From G963677085 sp963677085 (GTDB taxonomy: Bacteria; Planctomycetota; Planctomycetia; Pirellulales; Thermoguttaceae), in contig CAXXFH010000006.1 in the NCBI GenBank assembly GCA_963677085.2, positions 682,001 through 746,000 on the forward strand: a stretch of DNA of 64,000 nucleotides. Direction: 5' to 3'. Both the position numbers and the translations under genes were made by a program. Position 1 is the stretch's first letter; each line of letters begins with the position of its first letter. Shown one piece after another: positions 1 through 8,480 of this stretch. The notes under the pieces were generated by a model. That model ran no database searches and was not told the origin of the DNA. It saw nothing but the letters and a program-made list of their open reading frames with translations.

Positions 1-60
1 TGCCAAGTTCCGGCTTGGGAACGCACTTCCCAGAAGCTCCGCTTCGAGGACCAGCCGATA
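1..60. repeat. Dispersed GTTCCCAAGC-type hairpin repeat, cut by the window edge
   Basis: Begins with a CCAAG..CTTGG hairpin followed by a stretch containing CCAGAAGCTCCGCTTCGAGG. The same pair of blocks recurs near 6940, 30171 and 55145, always between genes. This is one of the dispersed repeat families of the window; it codes for nothing that I recognise. Confidence 0.6.
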
Positions 61-126
61 GTCCTGGTCGCTTTCTTTTCTCGTTCCTTCGCGCCAACCC
101 CTGGGAAAGTATCATCTTTACCAGAG

Positions 127-149
127 ACCCCCGTCAAACGACAGGGGGT
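127..149. terminator. Short GC-rich hairpin, possible terminator
   Basis: ACCCCCGTC and GACAGGGGGT form a stem of about nine bases around a short AA loop, with one mismatch. A few T residues follow on the plus strand. It lies upstream of the CPBP gene and could end a transcript entering from the left. The T tract is weak, so the assignment is tentative. Confidence 0.35.
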
Positions 150-277
150 TTGCTGGAGAAACGGGTTGTAGCGACGCGTCGGGTGCCGGCACCGGGTAGG
201 CGAATGTGTCAAGAGCCCGGGAAAACTGGGTCGAAGATGAGGAGGATCGGACGGCATGGCCCCGGCGGGATGGCGAT

Positions 278-1057
278 ATGAAAAACGATGCTCCAACACA
301 CGTTCCGGCCGCACGGCCAACCGAGAGGCATTGGGGGGCCGAGGGCTATTGGGTCGAATCGCGACAGCCGCTGGCCAGCCTGATCTTCATCACCCCACTG
401 TTGGTGACTTACGAACTAGGGGTGCTGATTCTTGGGCCCGACGCGGCACGAAATGGAGCCGATGCTTGGTTGCGCATTCTTCTGCGGTGGATCGGATTTG
501 GGCAATACTTTCTGTTGCCCATTCTAACGGTATGCATTTTGCTAGGTTGGCACTATACCACGCGCCGCCCCTGGAAAATCTCGCGAGGGTTGCTCTGGGG
601 AATGACCGGCGAATGTGTGTTGCTGGCCATTTTGCTGCGGTTTCTTTCCGGGGCTTTGGGGATATTGTTGCAGATGACCTCACGGCCGGTTACCTTGGAC
701 CTGGGCCATACGTTGCGGGCAACGCTCGGCAATGCGATCGGGTACTTGGGGGCGGGCATTTACGAGGAATTGTTATTTCGCTTGATTCTACTTTCCTCGG
801 TACTTTGGATCTTGGCTCGCTTTCACCTGGGACCCAAAGCTCGCGCCGCGATTGCCGTGGTAACCACGAGTTTGCTGTTCGCCGCAGCACATTACGTAGG
901 TCCCTATGGGGATGCCCTCGAGGTCTACAGCTTTGTCTTCCGGTTTCTGGCCGGCGTGTTCTTTTCGCTGTTTTTTCTCTATCGCGGGTTTGGAATCGCC
1001 GCCGGCGCGCATGCCGGGTACGATCTTCTGGTAGGCCTGTTTGTCGCGTCGGCTTGA
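278..1057 (+). CDS. CPBP family intramembrane glutamic protease
   Basis: A 259-residue polytopic membrane protein of the CPBP (CAAX protease/bacteriocin-processing, Abi) family. These proteins cleave substrates within or next to the membrane. About seven hydrophobic segments are visible. The family signatures are present in order: a glutamate pair in YEELLFRL at about residue 166, AAHYVGPYGD at about 208, and HAGYD near the C-terminus, supplying the expected Glu and His residues. The ATG at 278 is preferred to an in-frame GTG at 206, because family proteins begin shortly before the first hydrophobic segment and a purine-rich stretch precedes it. It stands alone, so the substrate cannot be inferred from neighbours. 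Confidence 0.85.
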   Translation: MKNDAPTHVPAARPTERHWGAEGYWVESRQPLASLIFITPLLVTYELGVLILGPDAARNGADAWLRILLRWIGFGQYFLLPILTVCILLGWHYTTRRPWKISRGLLWGMTGECVLLAILLRFLSGALGILLQMTSRPVTLDLGHTLRATLGNAIGYLGAGIYEELLFRLILLSSVLWILARFHLGPKARAAIAVVTTSLLFAAAHYVGPYGDALEVYSFVFRFLAGVFFSLFFLYRGFGIAAGAHAGYDLLVGLFVASA

Positions 1058-1436
1058 TGCTAGCACGCGGTCTGTCGGAACATTCTGCGCGTACTTGTCA
1101 AGATCGGTTGGTCTCAAAATAAATTCCGACTAAAACGCCCTTTGTGCGATTCGCTCGGCGCGCTTATAATAGAGCGTTGTCATTCGGAATCATTGCCCTG
1201 ATCTGGGGCGTGTTGTTATCGACTCTTGCATGGTAAGTGAACGAAGGGCGACCAACGGGAACCCAGTCTCAAAGCGTTTCGCTTGAACCGACTGTTCAAT
1301 GACTATGCAAACGTCAAAATAATACCGAGGTCGCCGACTGAACGTTGTGTCCGCGGAATTTTCGTGGATGAGGGTGCCGGCTGGTTACCCTGTTTCATCG
1401 GCAGCGTGGGCCTCATGGAATATAAGGAACGTTGCC
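1058..1436. other. Intergenic region ahead of the DUF2617 gene
   Basis: No gene is supported here. The only structure seen is the promoter-like pair at 1142-1170. In-frame upstream codons of the next gene (from 1347) are unlikely to be translated, because the conserved start of that family corresponds to the GTG at 1437. Confidence 0.6.
1142..1170 (+). promoter_or_regulatory. Candidate sigma-70 promoter for the DUF2617 gene
   Basis: TTGTGC at 1142-1147 is separated by exactly 17 bases from a perfect TATAAT at 1165-1170. It points toward the next gene, whose start is about 265 bases further on, so a long leader would result. Pattern-based only. Confidence 0.5.
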
Positions 1437-1976
1437 GTGCTAACCGTACGACCGAAAGTCGCGGAACTGGTCTTTCAACTCTACGGCCGACCACTGCATC
1501 CGGAACTCTTTCAGGTCTGCCAGACACGCACGGTTAAACGTCAGAACTATCAAGCGAAAGTCGATATCACCACGGCCGGTCACGTCGTTACTTGGCGGTA
1601 CGCCGGGCTGACGCTCACCGAAGTGGCCGCCGCGGCCCACCACCCTTTGCCCGAGCGGCGGCGCCTGATGAACTATCGCTTGCGAGGGCAGCGCACCGAT
1701 CGGGTCGACTGTCGCGGTGGGATCAACTACCAGGTGAGTTTCCAACTCGAACCGGTCGATCCCGAGGTCTTCTGGACCTTTCAACAGGAGTTGGCCTTAG
1801 ACGGCGAACGCAAGGGCATGTTGCACCGGTTCGATGCCAGCGGTCGCATGGCTCTGGGGGCGTTGAGCTACGTCAACGTCGAAACCCGAAACCGCAGCCT
1901 GCTGGTCCAGGCCTTCCACACCTTCCCGGACGATTACGCCATCGTCAAGAGCCAGTCGCTCTTTCAGTTGCCGTAG
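1437..1976 (+). CDS. DUF2617 family protein
   Basis: A 179-residue soluble protein that I recognise as DUF2617, a family of unknown function that I know mainly from planctomycetes. The body is well conserved: VRPKVAELVFQLYGR at the start, PLPERRRLMNYRLRGQR near the middle, and HTFPDDYAIVKSQS at the end. The start is the GTG at 1437, with AAGGA about eight bases upstream. An ATG at 1347 would add 30 residues of unconserved sequence. The protein has many basic and aromatic residues and no signal peptide or membrane segment. It is flanked by unrelated genes, so no role can be inferred. Confidence 0.75.
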   Translation: MLTVRPKVAELVFQLYGRPLHPELFQVCQTRTVKRQNYQAKVDITTAGHVVTWRYAGLTLTEVAAAAHHPLPERRRLMNYRLRGQRTDRVDCRGGINYQVSFQLEPVDPEVFWTFQQELALDGERKGMLHRFDASGRMALGALSYVNVETRNRSLLVQAFHTFPDDYAIVKSQSLFQLP

Positions 1977-1979
1977 TAG

Positions 1980-1997
1980 GTTATGCTTTAGCATAAC
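1980..1997. repeat. Perfect hairpin after the DUF2617 stop codon
   Basis: GTTATGC, TTTA, GCATAAC: a perfect seven-base stem directly after the tandem TAG TAG stop codons. It belongs to a small family of GCTTCAGCAT/GCTGAAGCAT hairpins also present at 3429, 43711 and 63889. It may act as a terminator or mRNA 3' end stabiliser, although no T tract follows. Confidence 0.55.
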
Positions 1998-2080
1998 TCG
2001 GCAGCACCAGCCGGGTAACGCGCGGTTTGTGCTATGCCATTAATCTCTAGTATTGGGGCAATCTCTTTAAAGCAAGCGAC

Positions 2081-2113
2081 CAACGGGAGCGGCTTCTTGC
2101 CTGGGTGCGTTAG
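2081..2113. repeat. Dispersed CAACGGGAGCGG repeat, copy 1
   Basis: Contains CAACGGGAGCGG, CTTCTTGCCT and GGGTGCG. Longer copies of the same block are at about 10769-10843 and 43608-43675. All three lie in intergenic DNA near gene 3' ends. Confidence 0.5.
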
Positions 2114-2156
2114 TACCAATTAGCTGCGGCGTGGGCCGCGCTAGTTCTAAAAAATG

Positions 2157-2267
2157 GGGTGCCATGCTCCACGCTTGCGTGGGCATGTTCCTCGGGATTT
2201 CAGCATGTCCACGCAAGCGTGGACATGGTACCCACAACCCCTAGTTTAAGAATTGGCAAAGCACTAG
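2157..2267. repeat. Dispersed GGGTGCCATG/CCCACGCTTGCGTGGG repeat, copy 1
   Basis: Two inverted arms, each a palindrome of the type CCACGCTTGCGTGG, are bounded by GGGTGCCATG and CATGGTACCC. They are followed by a tail ending in GGCAAAGCACTAG. The same order is found at 7046-7113 and 26257-26362. The IS630 element has inserted at the TA of the CACTAG tail. Confidence 0.75.
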
Positions 2268-2271
2268 TACG

Positions 2272-2952
2272 TCATCCAGCAAGTTTCTTCCGGTATAGTT
2301 CCGGGAACACTCGGCGGGCGTCGTTGTTATTGAAGGTCCAGTCGATTATGGCTTTGCGGCGATTTCGGTCGCGGGCCCAAGTCGCCGCATGACGTTGAAC
2401 TTCTTCGATTGTAGGAATCCGTCGCCCGAGGCATTGCTTGGTCAACACGGAGATTTCAATTTCTGCCATGTTCAGCCAACTGGCGTGCTTGGGTGTGTAG
2501 TGCCATACGATGCGTCGCAGAGATTGCTTCGCTTTCGTAGCGTCAAACGTTTCGATGAGGGACTTTTCGTTGTGCGTGTTGAGGTTGTCGAGAACCAAAT
2601 GAATCCGACGAGCCTTGGGATAACGCTGAAGCAGATCACGCACGAATCGTGCGAAATCGGCCCGTTTGCGATGACGCCGAGCCTGGACGAAGCGTTTGCC
2701 ACCTTTCGGCTCAACGGCGACAAAGATACTGCACGTGCCGCAACGACGATACTCGTAGTCCTGCTTAGCCGCCTTGCCTGGTACGGCAGGCTTGAAGGGA
2801 CACGTATCGTCCAGGAGTTGATACGGCTGCTCGTCCATGCAAATCAACGGTTCTCTCGGGTTGAACGCCTTTTCATACTGGTCGAGGACGTCCTCCATTC
2901 TGTCGCGAAACTCTTCGGTGAGTCTCGGAATGCACCATGTTTTTTTCGCCAT
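2272..2952 (-). CDS. IS630 transposase, C-terminal catalytic frame (orfB)
   Basis: The catalytic DDE half of the transposase. The expected acidic residues are visible in order: MDEQPYQLL, LVLDNLNTH and LNMAEIEIS, giving Asp, Asp and Glu. The frame is open upstream to 3087, but the family sequence starts only around MAKKTWCIPRL. The product is therefore probably made as a fusion with orfA through a -1 frameshift at the A7 run, although an internal ATG at 2952 also exists. All catalytic residues are intact, so the element may still be active. Confidence 0.85.
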   Translation of the reverse strand: MAKKTWCIPRLTEEFRDRMEDVLDQYEKAFNPREPLICMDEQPYQLLDDTCPFKPAVPGKAAKQDYEYRRCGTCSIFVAVEPKGGKRFVQARRHRKRADFARFVRDLLQRYPKARRIHLVLDNLNTHNEKSLIETFDATKAKQSLRRIVWHYTPKHASWLNMAEIEISVLTKQCLGRRIPTIEEVQRHAATWARDRNRRKAIIDWTFNNNDARRVFPELYRKKLAG

Positions 2953-3383
2953 GGCTTCATGTCGTGCTCTTTCAGCCACAACGCAACCTCGCTCTTGCTG
3001 ATCGAATCGACGAAGCCTCGTTTCACGGCGTGCACGCAGAGTAGTTCCAGCGTCCAGCGGACGCGGCCCTCCGGCGGATCGCTGCAAGCCAACGCCACGA
3101 CTTGCTGCTTCTGCCGTGGCGTAAACGTGGGCGGAGCACCGGATCGAGGGGCGTCGTACAACGCTTCCTCTAAACTCCCGGTACAGAACCGTTTACGCAT
3201 ACTGCGAACAGTTCGATCCGTGCAACCAACGTGTTCGGCAATCTCCTCATCCGTGAATCCTTCATCTGATTTCAGCAGAATCAAGGCACGCCGAACCACA
3301 CGCACGGATCGCGTGCCGGTATGCACCAACTCCTGCAAATGCTGTCGGGCCTCGTCCTTGAGGCGTACAATGTGTTCCTTCAT
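2844..3383 (-). CDS. IS630 transposase, N-terminal frame (orfA)
   Basis: A 179-residue frame carrying the DNA-binding half of an IS630 transposase. A helix-turn-helix segment (EIAEHVGCTDRTVRSMRKRF) lies at about residues 45-66, followed by a winged-helix-like region that ends in LKEHDMKPWRKK. After that motif the frame runs on for about 30 residues that do not resemble the family. The sequence resembling the family continues in the next frame. The switch point is a run of seven A residues on the coding strand (2941-2947 reversed). A -1 slip there gives KPWRKKTWCIPRL, as in intact family members. Confidence 0.85.
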   Translation of the reverse strand: MKEHIVRLKDEARQHLQELVHTGTRSVRVVRRALILLKSDEGFTDEEIAEHVGCTDRTVRSMRKRFCTGSLEEALYDAPRSGAPPTFTPRQKQQVVALACSDPPEGRVRWTLELLCVHAVKRGFVDSISKSEVALWLKEHDMKPWRKKHGAFRDSPKSFATEWRTSSTSMKRRSTRENR

Positions 3384-3428
3384 GCCGGTGCTTATACCAC
3401 CGGAAACAATTTCATGGAAGGCGTACTA

Positions 3429-3443
3429 GGCTGAAGCATAGCC
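3429..3443. repeat. GGCTGAAGCATAGCC hairpin at the hydrolase 3' end
   Basis: A short imperfect palindrome of the GCTGAAGCAT family, just outside the IS630 right end. It runs into the TAG stop codon of the alpha/beta hydrolase gene. Related copies are at 1980, 43711 and 63889. Confidence 0.5.
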
Positions 3444-4252
3444 TACAGGTTGCCCAAAAATTCGAGCAGCGCGGCGTTTACAGCGGCCGGGTTTTCGGCG
3501 GGCGACATGTGGCCGGCGCTGGGAATGACTACAAGTCTAGCGTCCGGAATGGCTGCGGCGATCTGCTGCATTTCCTCGGGTGGCGAAACCGCGTCTTCCT
3601 CGCCGACGACCACGAGCGTTGGGCAAGTAATCGCCCCAAGCTGTGTGGTCGCGTCGGGTCGCTGGGCCATGCCCCGCAGTGCCGCGGCGATGCCCTGGGG
3701 ACTGGTGCGCAACATCACGTTGCCCAAGGCTTCGCCCACGTGAGGATGTTCCTGTTGCGTGGCCTTGCTGAGCAATTTCGGGAGCATGTTTTCCGGCAGC
3801 GAACCGGGACCTTCGGCGAGAATGGTCTCGGCCGTAGTCAACCGGCCGGCGGCGACTTCCGGCGCATCGGCTGAACTGCGGGTGTCCATGAGAATCAGGG
3901 CTTTCAGCCGGTCGGCATATGCCTTTTGAAAAGCTAGCGCGATGTAGCCACCCATCGACAGCCCGGCCAACACGACCGGCTCGTCGATTTGAAGTGCATC
4001 GAGCATGGCGGCCAAATCGTCGGCGAATTGACGCATCGTTGTCGTGGCGTCAGGAGCGGTGCCATCGATCGGGCCACTGCGTCCGAAGCCCCGCAGATCG
4101 GGCGCGATCACGCAGTATTGCGCAGAGAGCACATCGAGTTGGGCGTGCCACATCGAGTGATCCAGCGGAAATCCGTGGACCAATACCAGGGGGGTTCCTT
4201 GGCCACAGTCGGCCACGGCCAGGTTGAGATTGCCAAGTGTGAGGATCTTCAT
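3443..4252 (-). CDS. Alpha/beta-fold hydrolase
   Basis: A 269-residue protein of the alpha/beta hydrolase superfamily. The oxyanion-hole motif HGFPLDHSMW is at about residue 27 and the nucleophile elbow GLSMGGYIA at about 96. The acid is in VVGEEDAVSP at about 217 and the catalytic His in SAGHMSPAENP at about 246, so the triad is complete. The closest known types are the 3-oxoadipate enol-lactonase-like and general esterase branches; the substrate cannot be told. The start at 4252 is chosen because its ATG overlaps the TGA of the upstream TPR gene (ATGA), which indicates translational coupling. The alternative start at 4348 would overlap that gene by 100 bases. Confidence 0.85.
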   Translation of the reverse strand: MKILTLGNLNLAVADCGQGTPLVLVHGFPLDHSMWHAQLDVLSAQYCVIAPDLRGFGRSGPIDGTAPDATTTMRQFADDLAAMLDALQIDEPVVLAGLSMGGYIALAFQKAYADRLKALILMDTRSSADAPEVAAGRLTTAETILAEGPGSLPENMLPKLLSKATQQEHPHVGEALGNVMLRTSPQGIAAALRGMAQRPDATTQLGAITCPTLVVVGEEDAVSPPEEMQQIAAAIPDARLVVIPSAGHMSPAENPAAVNAALLEFLGNL

Positions 4253-6132
4253 GGTGTCGGGGGAAGGAGAGGTTTCTTTTTCGCGGCGTCGTCCTTCGGT
4301 GTGTCCGCCGGGGGTGCATCGGCCATGGGGGCTAGCAGGTCGTCGCACGATGCCGTTTCTTCGCGTTGGGCCTTCTCGACTTCTTCGAGACGTTTGGTGA
4401 ACCGCTCGAGCGCCTGGCGGATCAAGCCGGAATGAGGTTCCAGGCGTGCAGCCATTTGCTGTGTCTTGACGGCCTTCTTGTAGTCGCCCTTAGTGAAGTA
4501 AACGTGAGCCAGGGTGTCGTAGTAGGCACCGCTATCGGGGCTTAATTGAACCGATTTCTGTGATGACTGCAGCGCCTGATCGAGGTCACCTTCCGTGTTG
4601 CCGACCAGCCAGGCAAACTGGTTGTGGCCAGTAGGGTTGTCCGGATCATCGGCAACGAACTCCTGAAGCTCGGCGGCCACCGTCTGAATCAACGTCCGGA
4701 CTTTGTCTCGGTACGGTTCCGTTTGGTCGGGCAGATGATAGCAGGCGATCAGTACATCGACATCGGTGGCTTCGGCCTCCAGTGCCTTGTCGAGATGCTC
4801 GCGATACTTGGCCGCATTGCCGAGCGACTTCTGGTGGCATGCCAGGAAGTATTCCCGCCGACTAGCCAAGGCCGTGATGTGGCGAAGCCGTTCGATCGAA
4901 AGCAGTTCATCGAGGGCGGCGGCGGCTTTGGCATCGTCGAGTTGGTCGTGCTGCATTTCCGCCAATTCGCGCAAGGCGGCGAGCGCCTCGAGCGTTTCTT
5001 TGCCGCCGTTGCTGACGATTTGGTGGTATTCGCTTTCGGCCCAGTCGAACCAACCGTGGCGTTGGAGTTCACGGGCCGTGGCCAAGTGGCGTTTGAGGTT
5101 GGTCGGGTGGTTGCCCGAGGAACTTTGCAGGGCCTGCTTGACCGCCTCTTCGGCGCCCTGAGGGTTGTTCAACTCCTGCCGGGCTTTAGCCAACGAGTAG
5201 GTAAGCACCGGTGTCGCGCGGAAGCGTCCCAAAAAGCGGTTGTTGAGATCCTCGACAGCCTTCCACTGTTGATGGTCGAGAAGCCAGTCGACGAGATCCA
5301 GCAGGGTTTCGGTGCTTCCCGGTTCCAGGGCCAGCAGTCGTTGTAGCGCTGCTTGGGCCTTCTCGGGCTGCGGCAGTTCGCTGAACCACTCGAATTGCAG
5401 CCGGACCAGCTTGCTGGCAATGGTCGAACTCGTCGTACCGGTCGCACGCGGAAGCTGGCGATATTCGTTCTGGCTGAACTGATCGAACTTGTCGGCCAGG
5501 GCGTCGGGCTTGTCGGCCAACGTGAGCCACGTGAGGACCCAGATGGCAGACGGACGCTGGCTGTTCTGAAGCTGTCCGAGCAGTGTTGCCGTCAGCCGTT
5601 TGTCGGGAGCACCTTCGCGCGACAGAACCTCAAGAAGCACCAACGCCGCATGTTTCGACATCTCGACCGATTTCTCAAAACGAATGAAACGGCACAAGAC
5701 GGGAATGCCCATGTCGTCGGGCAGCTCGGCCAGGCTCTGCATCCGCGAGACTTTGGTCTTGAGGTCCTGTGTTTCGTAGTCGCGCAGCAGGGCTTCTACT
5801 TCCGGCGGGTCTCCCTTGGATGCCCAGGCAACCTGCATCTGACCCAGCAGATACTTCGCCCGCGTGGCGATTTCCAGGTCTTCGTGCATGCTGGCTTCCC
5901 GCAGGGCATCGAAGGCCTCGAATGTGTATTGCGCTAACTGCTTTTGGGCTTCTTCGCGAACGAAAAAGTCTTCGTCGCCCAGTTGGGCGATGAGCCGATC
6001 GATCTTGCTTTCTAGTGGTTCCTTTTCCGAACCTGCTCGGGCAAGGGACGCAGGGCAAGTAACGACAAAAAGTGTCGCAGCAAGCAGTGCTGTCGGCAAC
6101 AGAGCGTGGGGTGAAAAAAATGGCAGACGCAT
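4249..6132 (-). CDS. Secreted HEAT-like/TPR repeat protein
   Basis: A 627-residue protein with a signal peptide (hydrophobic segment ending in ASLARAG at about residue 32). The N-terminal third has HEAT-like helical pairs, with IAQLGDEDFFVREEAQKQL resembling the start of many planctomycete HEAT proteins. The C-terminal half has tetratricopeptide repeats, for example SGAYYDTLAHVYFTKGDYKKAV, followed by a charged tail rich in Pro, Ala and Lys. Such proteins usually scaffold periplasmic complexes. The start at 6132 is the ATG directly before the signal peptide; further upstream codons do not look coding. Its stop overlaps the start of the hydrolase gene, so the two are probably made together. 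Confidence 0.75.
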   Translation of the reverse strand: MRLPFFSPHALLPTALLAATLFVVTCPASLARAGSEKEPLESKIDRLIAQLGDEDFFVREEAQKQLAQYTFEAFDALREASMHEDLEIATRAKYLLGQMQVAWASKGDPPEVEALLRDYETQDLKTKVSRMQSLAELPDDMGIPVLCRFIRFEKSVEMSKHAALVLLEVLSREGAPDKRLTATLLGQLQNSQRPSAIWVLTWLTLADKPDALADKFDQFSQNEYRQLPRATGTTSSTIASKLVRLQFEWFSELPQPEKAQAALQRLLALEPGSTETLLDLVDWLLDHQQWKAVEDLNNRFLGRFRATPVLTYSLAKARQELNNPQGAEEAVKQALQSSSGNHPTNLKRHLATARELQRHGWFDWAESEYHQIVSNGGKETLEALAALRELAEMQHDQLDDAKAAAALDELLSIERLRHITALASRREYFLACHQKSLGNAAKYREHLDKALEAEATDVDVLIACYHLPDQTEPYRDKVRTLIQTVAAELQEFVADDPDNPTGHNQFAWLVGNTEGDLDQALQSSQKSVQLSPDSGAYYDTLAHVYFTKGDYKKAVKTQQMAARLEPHSGLIRQALERFTKRLEEVEKAQREETASCDDLLAPMADAPPADTPKDDAAKKKPLLPPTP

Positions 6133-6310
6133 AGGGTTCGACTCGGAAGGGAAACGTCGTACGGTGACCAACGGGCACCCTCCTACGCGGTGCGTGCTCG
6201 TGGCCGACCGATCGAAAAAGCGCCAACACCATCTAGAATACCGCAAGCTCGGGTGGATTGCCATGTCGGCCTTCCACACGATTGTTTGGCGGTTACGGCC
6301 GGTTTGGCGG

Positions 6311-6892
6311 CTACGAGGCCGGCAGCAGGTCGGCTACGACCTGCCGGATTTCCTCGGGGTCGACCGCCTGCCCCCCGCCAGAGAACGTGCGGTGTAGCTT
6401 GCCGTCTCGGTCGTAGATTTTGTAGTACGGCAGGGCGTCGATCTCGAAGGCCTCGAACGCCTGAGGGCCGGCACCGTAGCTGGCCTGGTAGTTGGCGAAC
6501 GTGGCCTGTTTCTTTTTCAGGAAAGCGAGTACGTCGTCTTGTTCCTCGGGATCGTTGAGGCTGACGGAAATTACCTTCAACCTCCGATCGGCGAACTTGC
6601 GGCTTAGTTCCACCGTATGTGGAAAGCCTTCGACGCAGGGCAGGCACCACGTGGCCCAAAAGTCGACGAGCACCACCTGGCCGCGGCAGGAAGCAACGGC
6701 CTCGGCCAGTGTGTGTTCGTCGACTGGCTTTAGGGTAATCTCTGACGCACCGAGCGGATTGGACGCGGCAGGCGACGTGGCTGGCGACGGTGTGGTGTCT
6801 TCCGCGGCGGGCCGCGAGCAACCCGTCGGCGCGATGCCCAGGAATGTCAGGACAACGATGGTCTGCAATAAACGGCAATAGATCGACGGCAT
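6311..6892 (-). CDS. TlpA/ResA-type thioredoxin-fold lipoprotein
   Basis: A 193-residue protein with a lipobox-like signal sequence (FLGIAPTGCS, Cys at about residue 24), a Ser/Pro/Ala linker, and a thioredoxin fold of the TlpA/ResA/DsbE group. The redox motif is WATWCLPC at about residues 78-85. The family reduces disulfides outside the cytoplasm, often for cytochrome c maturation or protection of exported proteins. A cis-Pro-like segment (IDALPYYKIYDRDGK) lies toward the end. The ATG at 6892 is preferred to a TTG four codons earlier. The gene lies between the TPR gene and a second thioredoxin-fold gene, all on the same strand. Confidence 0.85.
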   Translation of the reverse strand: MPSIYCRLLQTIVVLTFLGIAPTGCSRPAAEDTTPSPATSPAASNPLGASEITLKPVDEHTLAEAVASCRGQVVLVDFWATWCLPCVEGFPHTVELSRKFADRRLKVISVSLNDPEEQDDVLAFLKKKQATFANYQASYGAGPQAFEAFEIDALPYYKIYDRDGKLHRTFSGGGQAVDPEEIRQVVADLLPAS

Positions 6893-6929
6893 GGTGCTAC
6901 TCAAACCGAAAACAATGAATCGAGTTCAT

Positions 6930-7113
6930 TCCTCGTTCCCAAGTTCCGGCTTGGGAACGCACTTCCTGGGAGCACTGCTCCCCAAAACCCAGCTTCCAGC
7001 ATTGTCGTCAGGTATGCAGAGTTGGAGCTTGGGAACCAGAGAAAACATGCCCACGCAAGCGTGGGCATGGCACCCGTGTATTTGGGGTTTGATAACGATG
7101 ACACAAAGCACTA
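6930..7113. repeat. Composite dispersed repeat downstream of the redoxin gene
   Basis: Contains the GTTCCCAAG..CTTGGGAACGC hairpin block (about 6937-6965), a second TTGGAGCTTGGGAACC half, and one perfect palindromic arm (7046-7069, core CCCACGCAAGCGTGGG). It ends in GACACAAAGCACTAG. The CTA at 7111-7113 is the stop codon of the redoxin gene, so repeat and gene overlap. The layout matches that downstream of rex. Confidence 0.75.
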
Positions 7114-7716
7114 GGGTGACTTGTCTTCGTATTGAATTCCGCAGCCAAACTGCTGGGTAACCGTCTTCTTCGGGGTTTCGCCGGCCAATAGGGCGTCGAC
7201 GGCGTCGCGGACGAAGTGTTGGGTTACCTTGTCGGGTTTCATGCTGTCGTCGAAGGCTCCGCGGTAGGCCAGTTTGCGGTCTTTGTCGAGAATGAACACG
7301 TGGGGCGTTACCTTGGCCCCGTAGTCGTGTCCCATCTTCTGCGACGAATCGTAAAGATACGGGAAATTGAACCCCTTTCGCTTCGCCCGTTTCTTCATCG
7401 GTTCCAGGCGGTCGGCTTCCAGGTTGTTGACGTTAACGCCGATAAGCGTTACGCCCTTCGGAGCGTAGTCTTTTTGGAACGCGACGAACCGGTCTTCGTA
7501 GGCCACGGCCACGGGACAATGGTTGCAGGTGAACACGAGCACAATTGCCTTGGCATCTTCGTAGTCGTCGAGCGAGTGCTCTTCGTCGTCGATGCCAATA
7601 ATGCCCGAGAAGCTGGGGGCCTTGCTGCCAATCTCCAGATCGGCGGCCGAACTGGAAGACGTCAGGAAAAGAAAGACGACGACTAGTGCGAAAATACTTG
7701 CAGAAGATCGAAGCAT
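7111..7716 (-). CDS. Secreted redoxin (AhpC/TSA-like thioredoxin-fold protein)
   Basis: A 201-residue protein with an N-terminal signal peptide (hydrophobic core then TSSSSAADL) and a thioredoxin-like redoxin domain. The redox centre is TCNHCPVAVAYEDR at about residue 58, a form seen in planctomycete thioredoxin-family proteins that are often annotated as alkyl hydroperoxide reductase/thiol-specific antioxidant. IGVNVNN and a KVTPHVFILDKD segment with the cis-Pro follow. The ATG at 7716 is preceded by AGGAGG eight bases upstream, which settles the start. The TAG stop lies inside the dispersed repeat CTAGTGCTTTGT. The role is probably extracytoplasmic thiol or peroxide chemistry; the electron donor is unknown. 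Confidence 0.8.
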   Translation of the reverse strand: MLRSSASIFALVVVFLFLTSSSSAADLEIGSKAPSFSGIIGIDDEEHSLDDYEDAKAIVLVFTCNHCPVAVAYEDRFVAFQKDYAPKGVTLIGVNVNNLEADRLEPMKKRAKRKGFNFPYLYDSSQKMGHDYGAKVTPHVFILDKDRKLAYRGAFDDSMKPDKVTQHFVRDAVDALLAGETPKKTVTQQFGCGIQYEDKSP

Positions 7717-8480
7717 CGTAGGTTCCTCCTCAGACATGTGTGGAAAGGAAACAACAAGCCGGTTCGTTGGTATCTGGATTTATTGATGTCTGCGTAGAAA
7801 GTAGAACGGTCGCGTTTTTTCTAATCCACAATTTCCCGGGCTCCCGTTGGTTACCCTGTTCCATAATCAACCCAGGACTCAATAGAGGTAACCCGGCACC
7901 ACGGAGGGCCGGATTGCGGGAGGGAAGGTTGTCGACGTGGATAGTGTATGTCGCGAACCAGCAGGGCCGCCACCTACGCTGGGGCTATCGCACCCAGGCG
8001 AGAAGCCGCTTCCGCTGGTTGCCTGTTGGTGTCTGCATGAAAAACAATCATTTCCGGAAACAAAAGCGTCGCCGAGTGCTCTGCCAAAAAAAACGGGCTG
8101 CCCTTCCCACGCTTCTGGCGAGGGCATGTTCTCCGCGATTTCCGCATCCTACGCAACCGTGGGCGTGGCGCCCTGGTTCAAGGATTGGCAGACCAACAGC
8201 GAATTCGCAGTTTCCAGAAGGGAGCGTTTCCAAGGTGAACACCAACAATCATTCGCGATGGCAATAAGCCAGGCAAGGGGTGGGTTGCGTGGCTCTTTCC
8301 CCCAGCCGCAGCTGTTGGCGGCCGATCGGGACGTTTTTATGTTGGGGGCGGCCCCTCTGCTGGTGTAGTGGGGGGGCTTCGCGGTGTAGGCAATTTGGCG
8401 AAAACGTGCCATAATAGACGCCGGTTAGCGTTTGGACTCTTCTGCACGTGTTTTTCTTCCATTCGTAAGGCAATAGGACG
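7717..8480. other. Gene-free region with a decayed dispersed repeat
   Basis: No coding region with family-like sequence is visible on either strand. Around 8090-8200 there is a worn copy of the GGGTGCCATG family: GGGCTGCCCTTCCCACGC, GCGATTTCCGC, GTGGGCGTGGCGCCC, then CAAGGATTGGCAGACC. The rest is unique sequence, presumably holding the promoter of the plus-strand gene at 8481. Confidence 0.6.

Larger units (their letters stand above)
2267..3426 (-). mobile_element. Complete IS630-family insertion sequence
   Basis: An element of about 1160 bases. The two ends match as inverted repeats of roughly 28 bases with some mismatches: left GTACGTCATCC..TTTCTTCCGGT, right, when reversed, GTACGCCTTCC..TTGTTTCCGGT. 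It is flanked by TA on both sides (2265-2266 and 3427-3428), the target duplication expected of the IS630/Tc1/mariner superfamily. It carries a transposase in two overlapping frames. The insertion lies in the tail of a dispersed repeat and about 17 bases past the stop codon of the alpha/beta hydrolase gene. Confidence 0.88.

Noticed and set aside
2389..3429. Open frame of 346 codons opposite the IS630 transposase
   Set aside because: The transposase frames on the minus strand carry all family motifs; this one has none.
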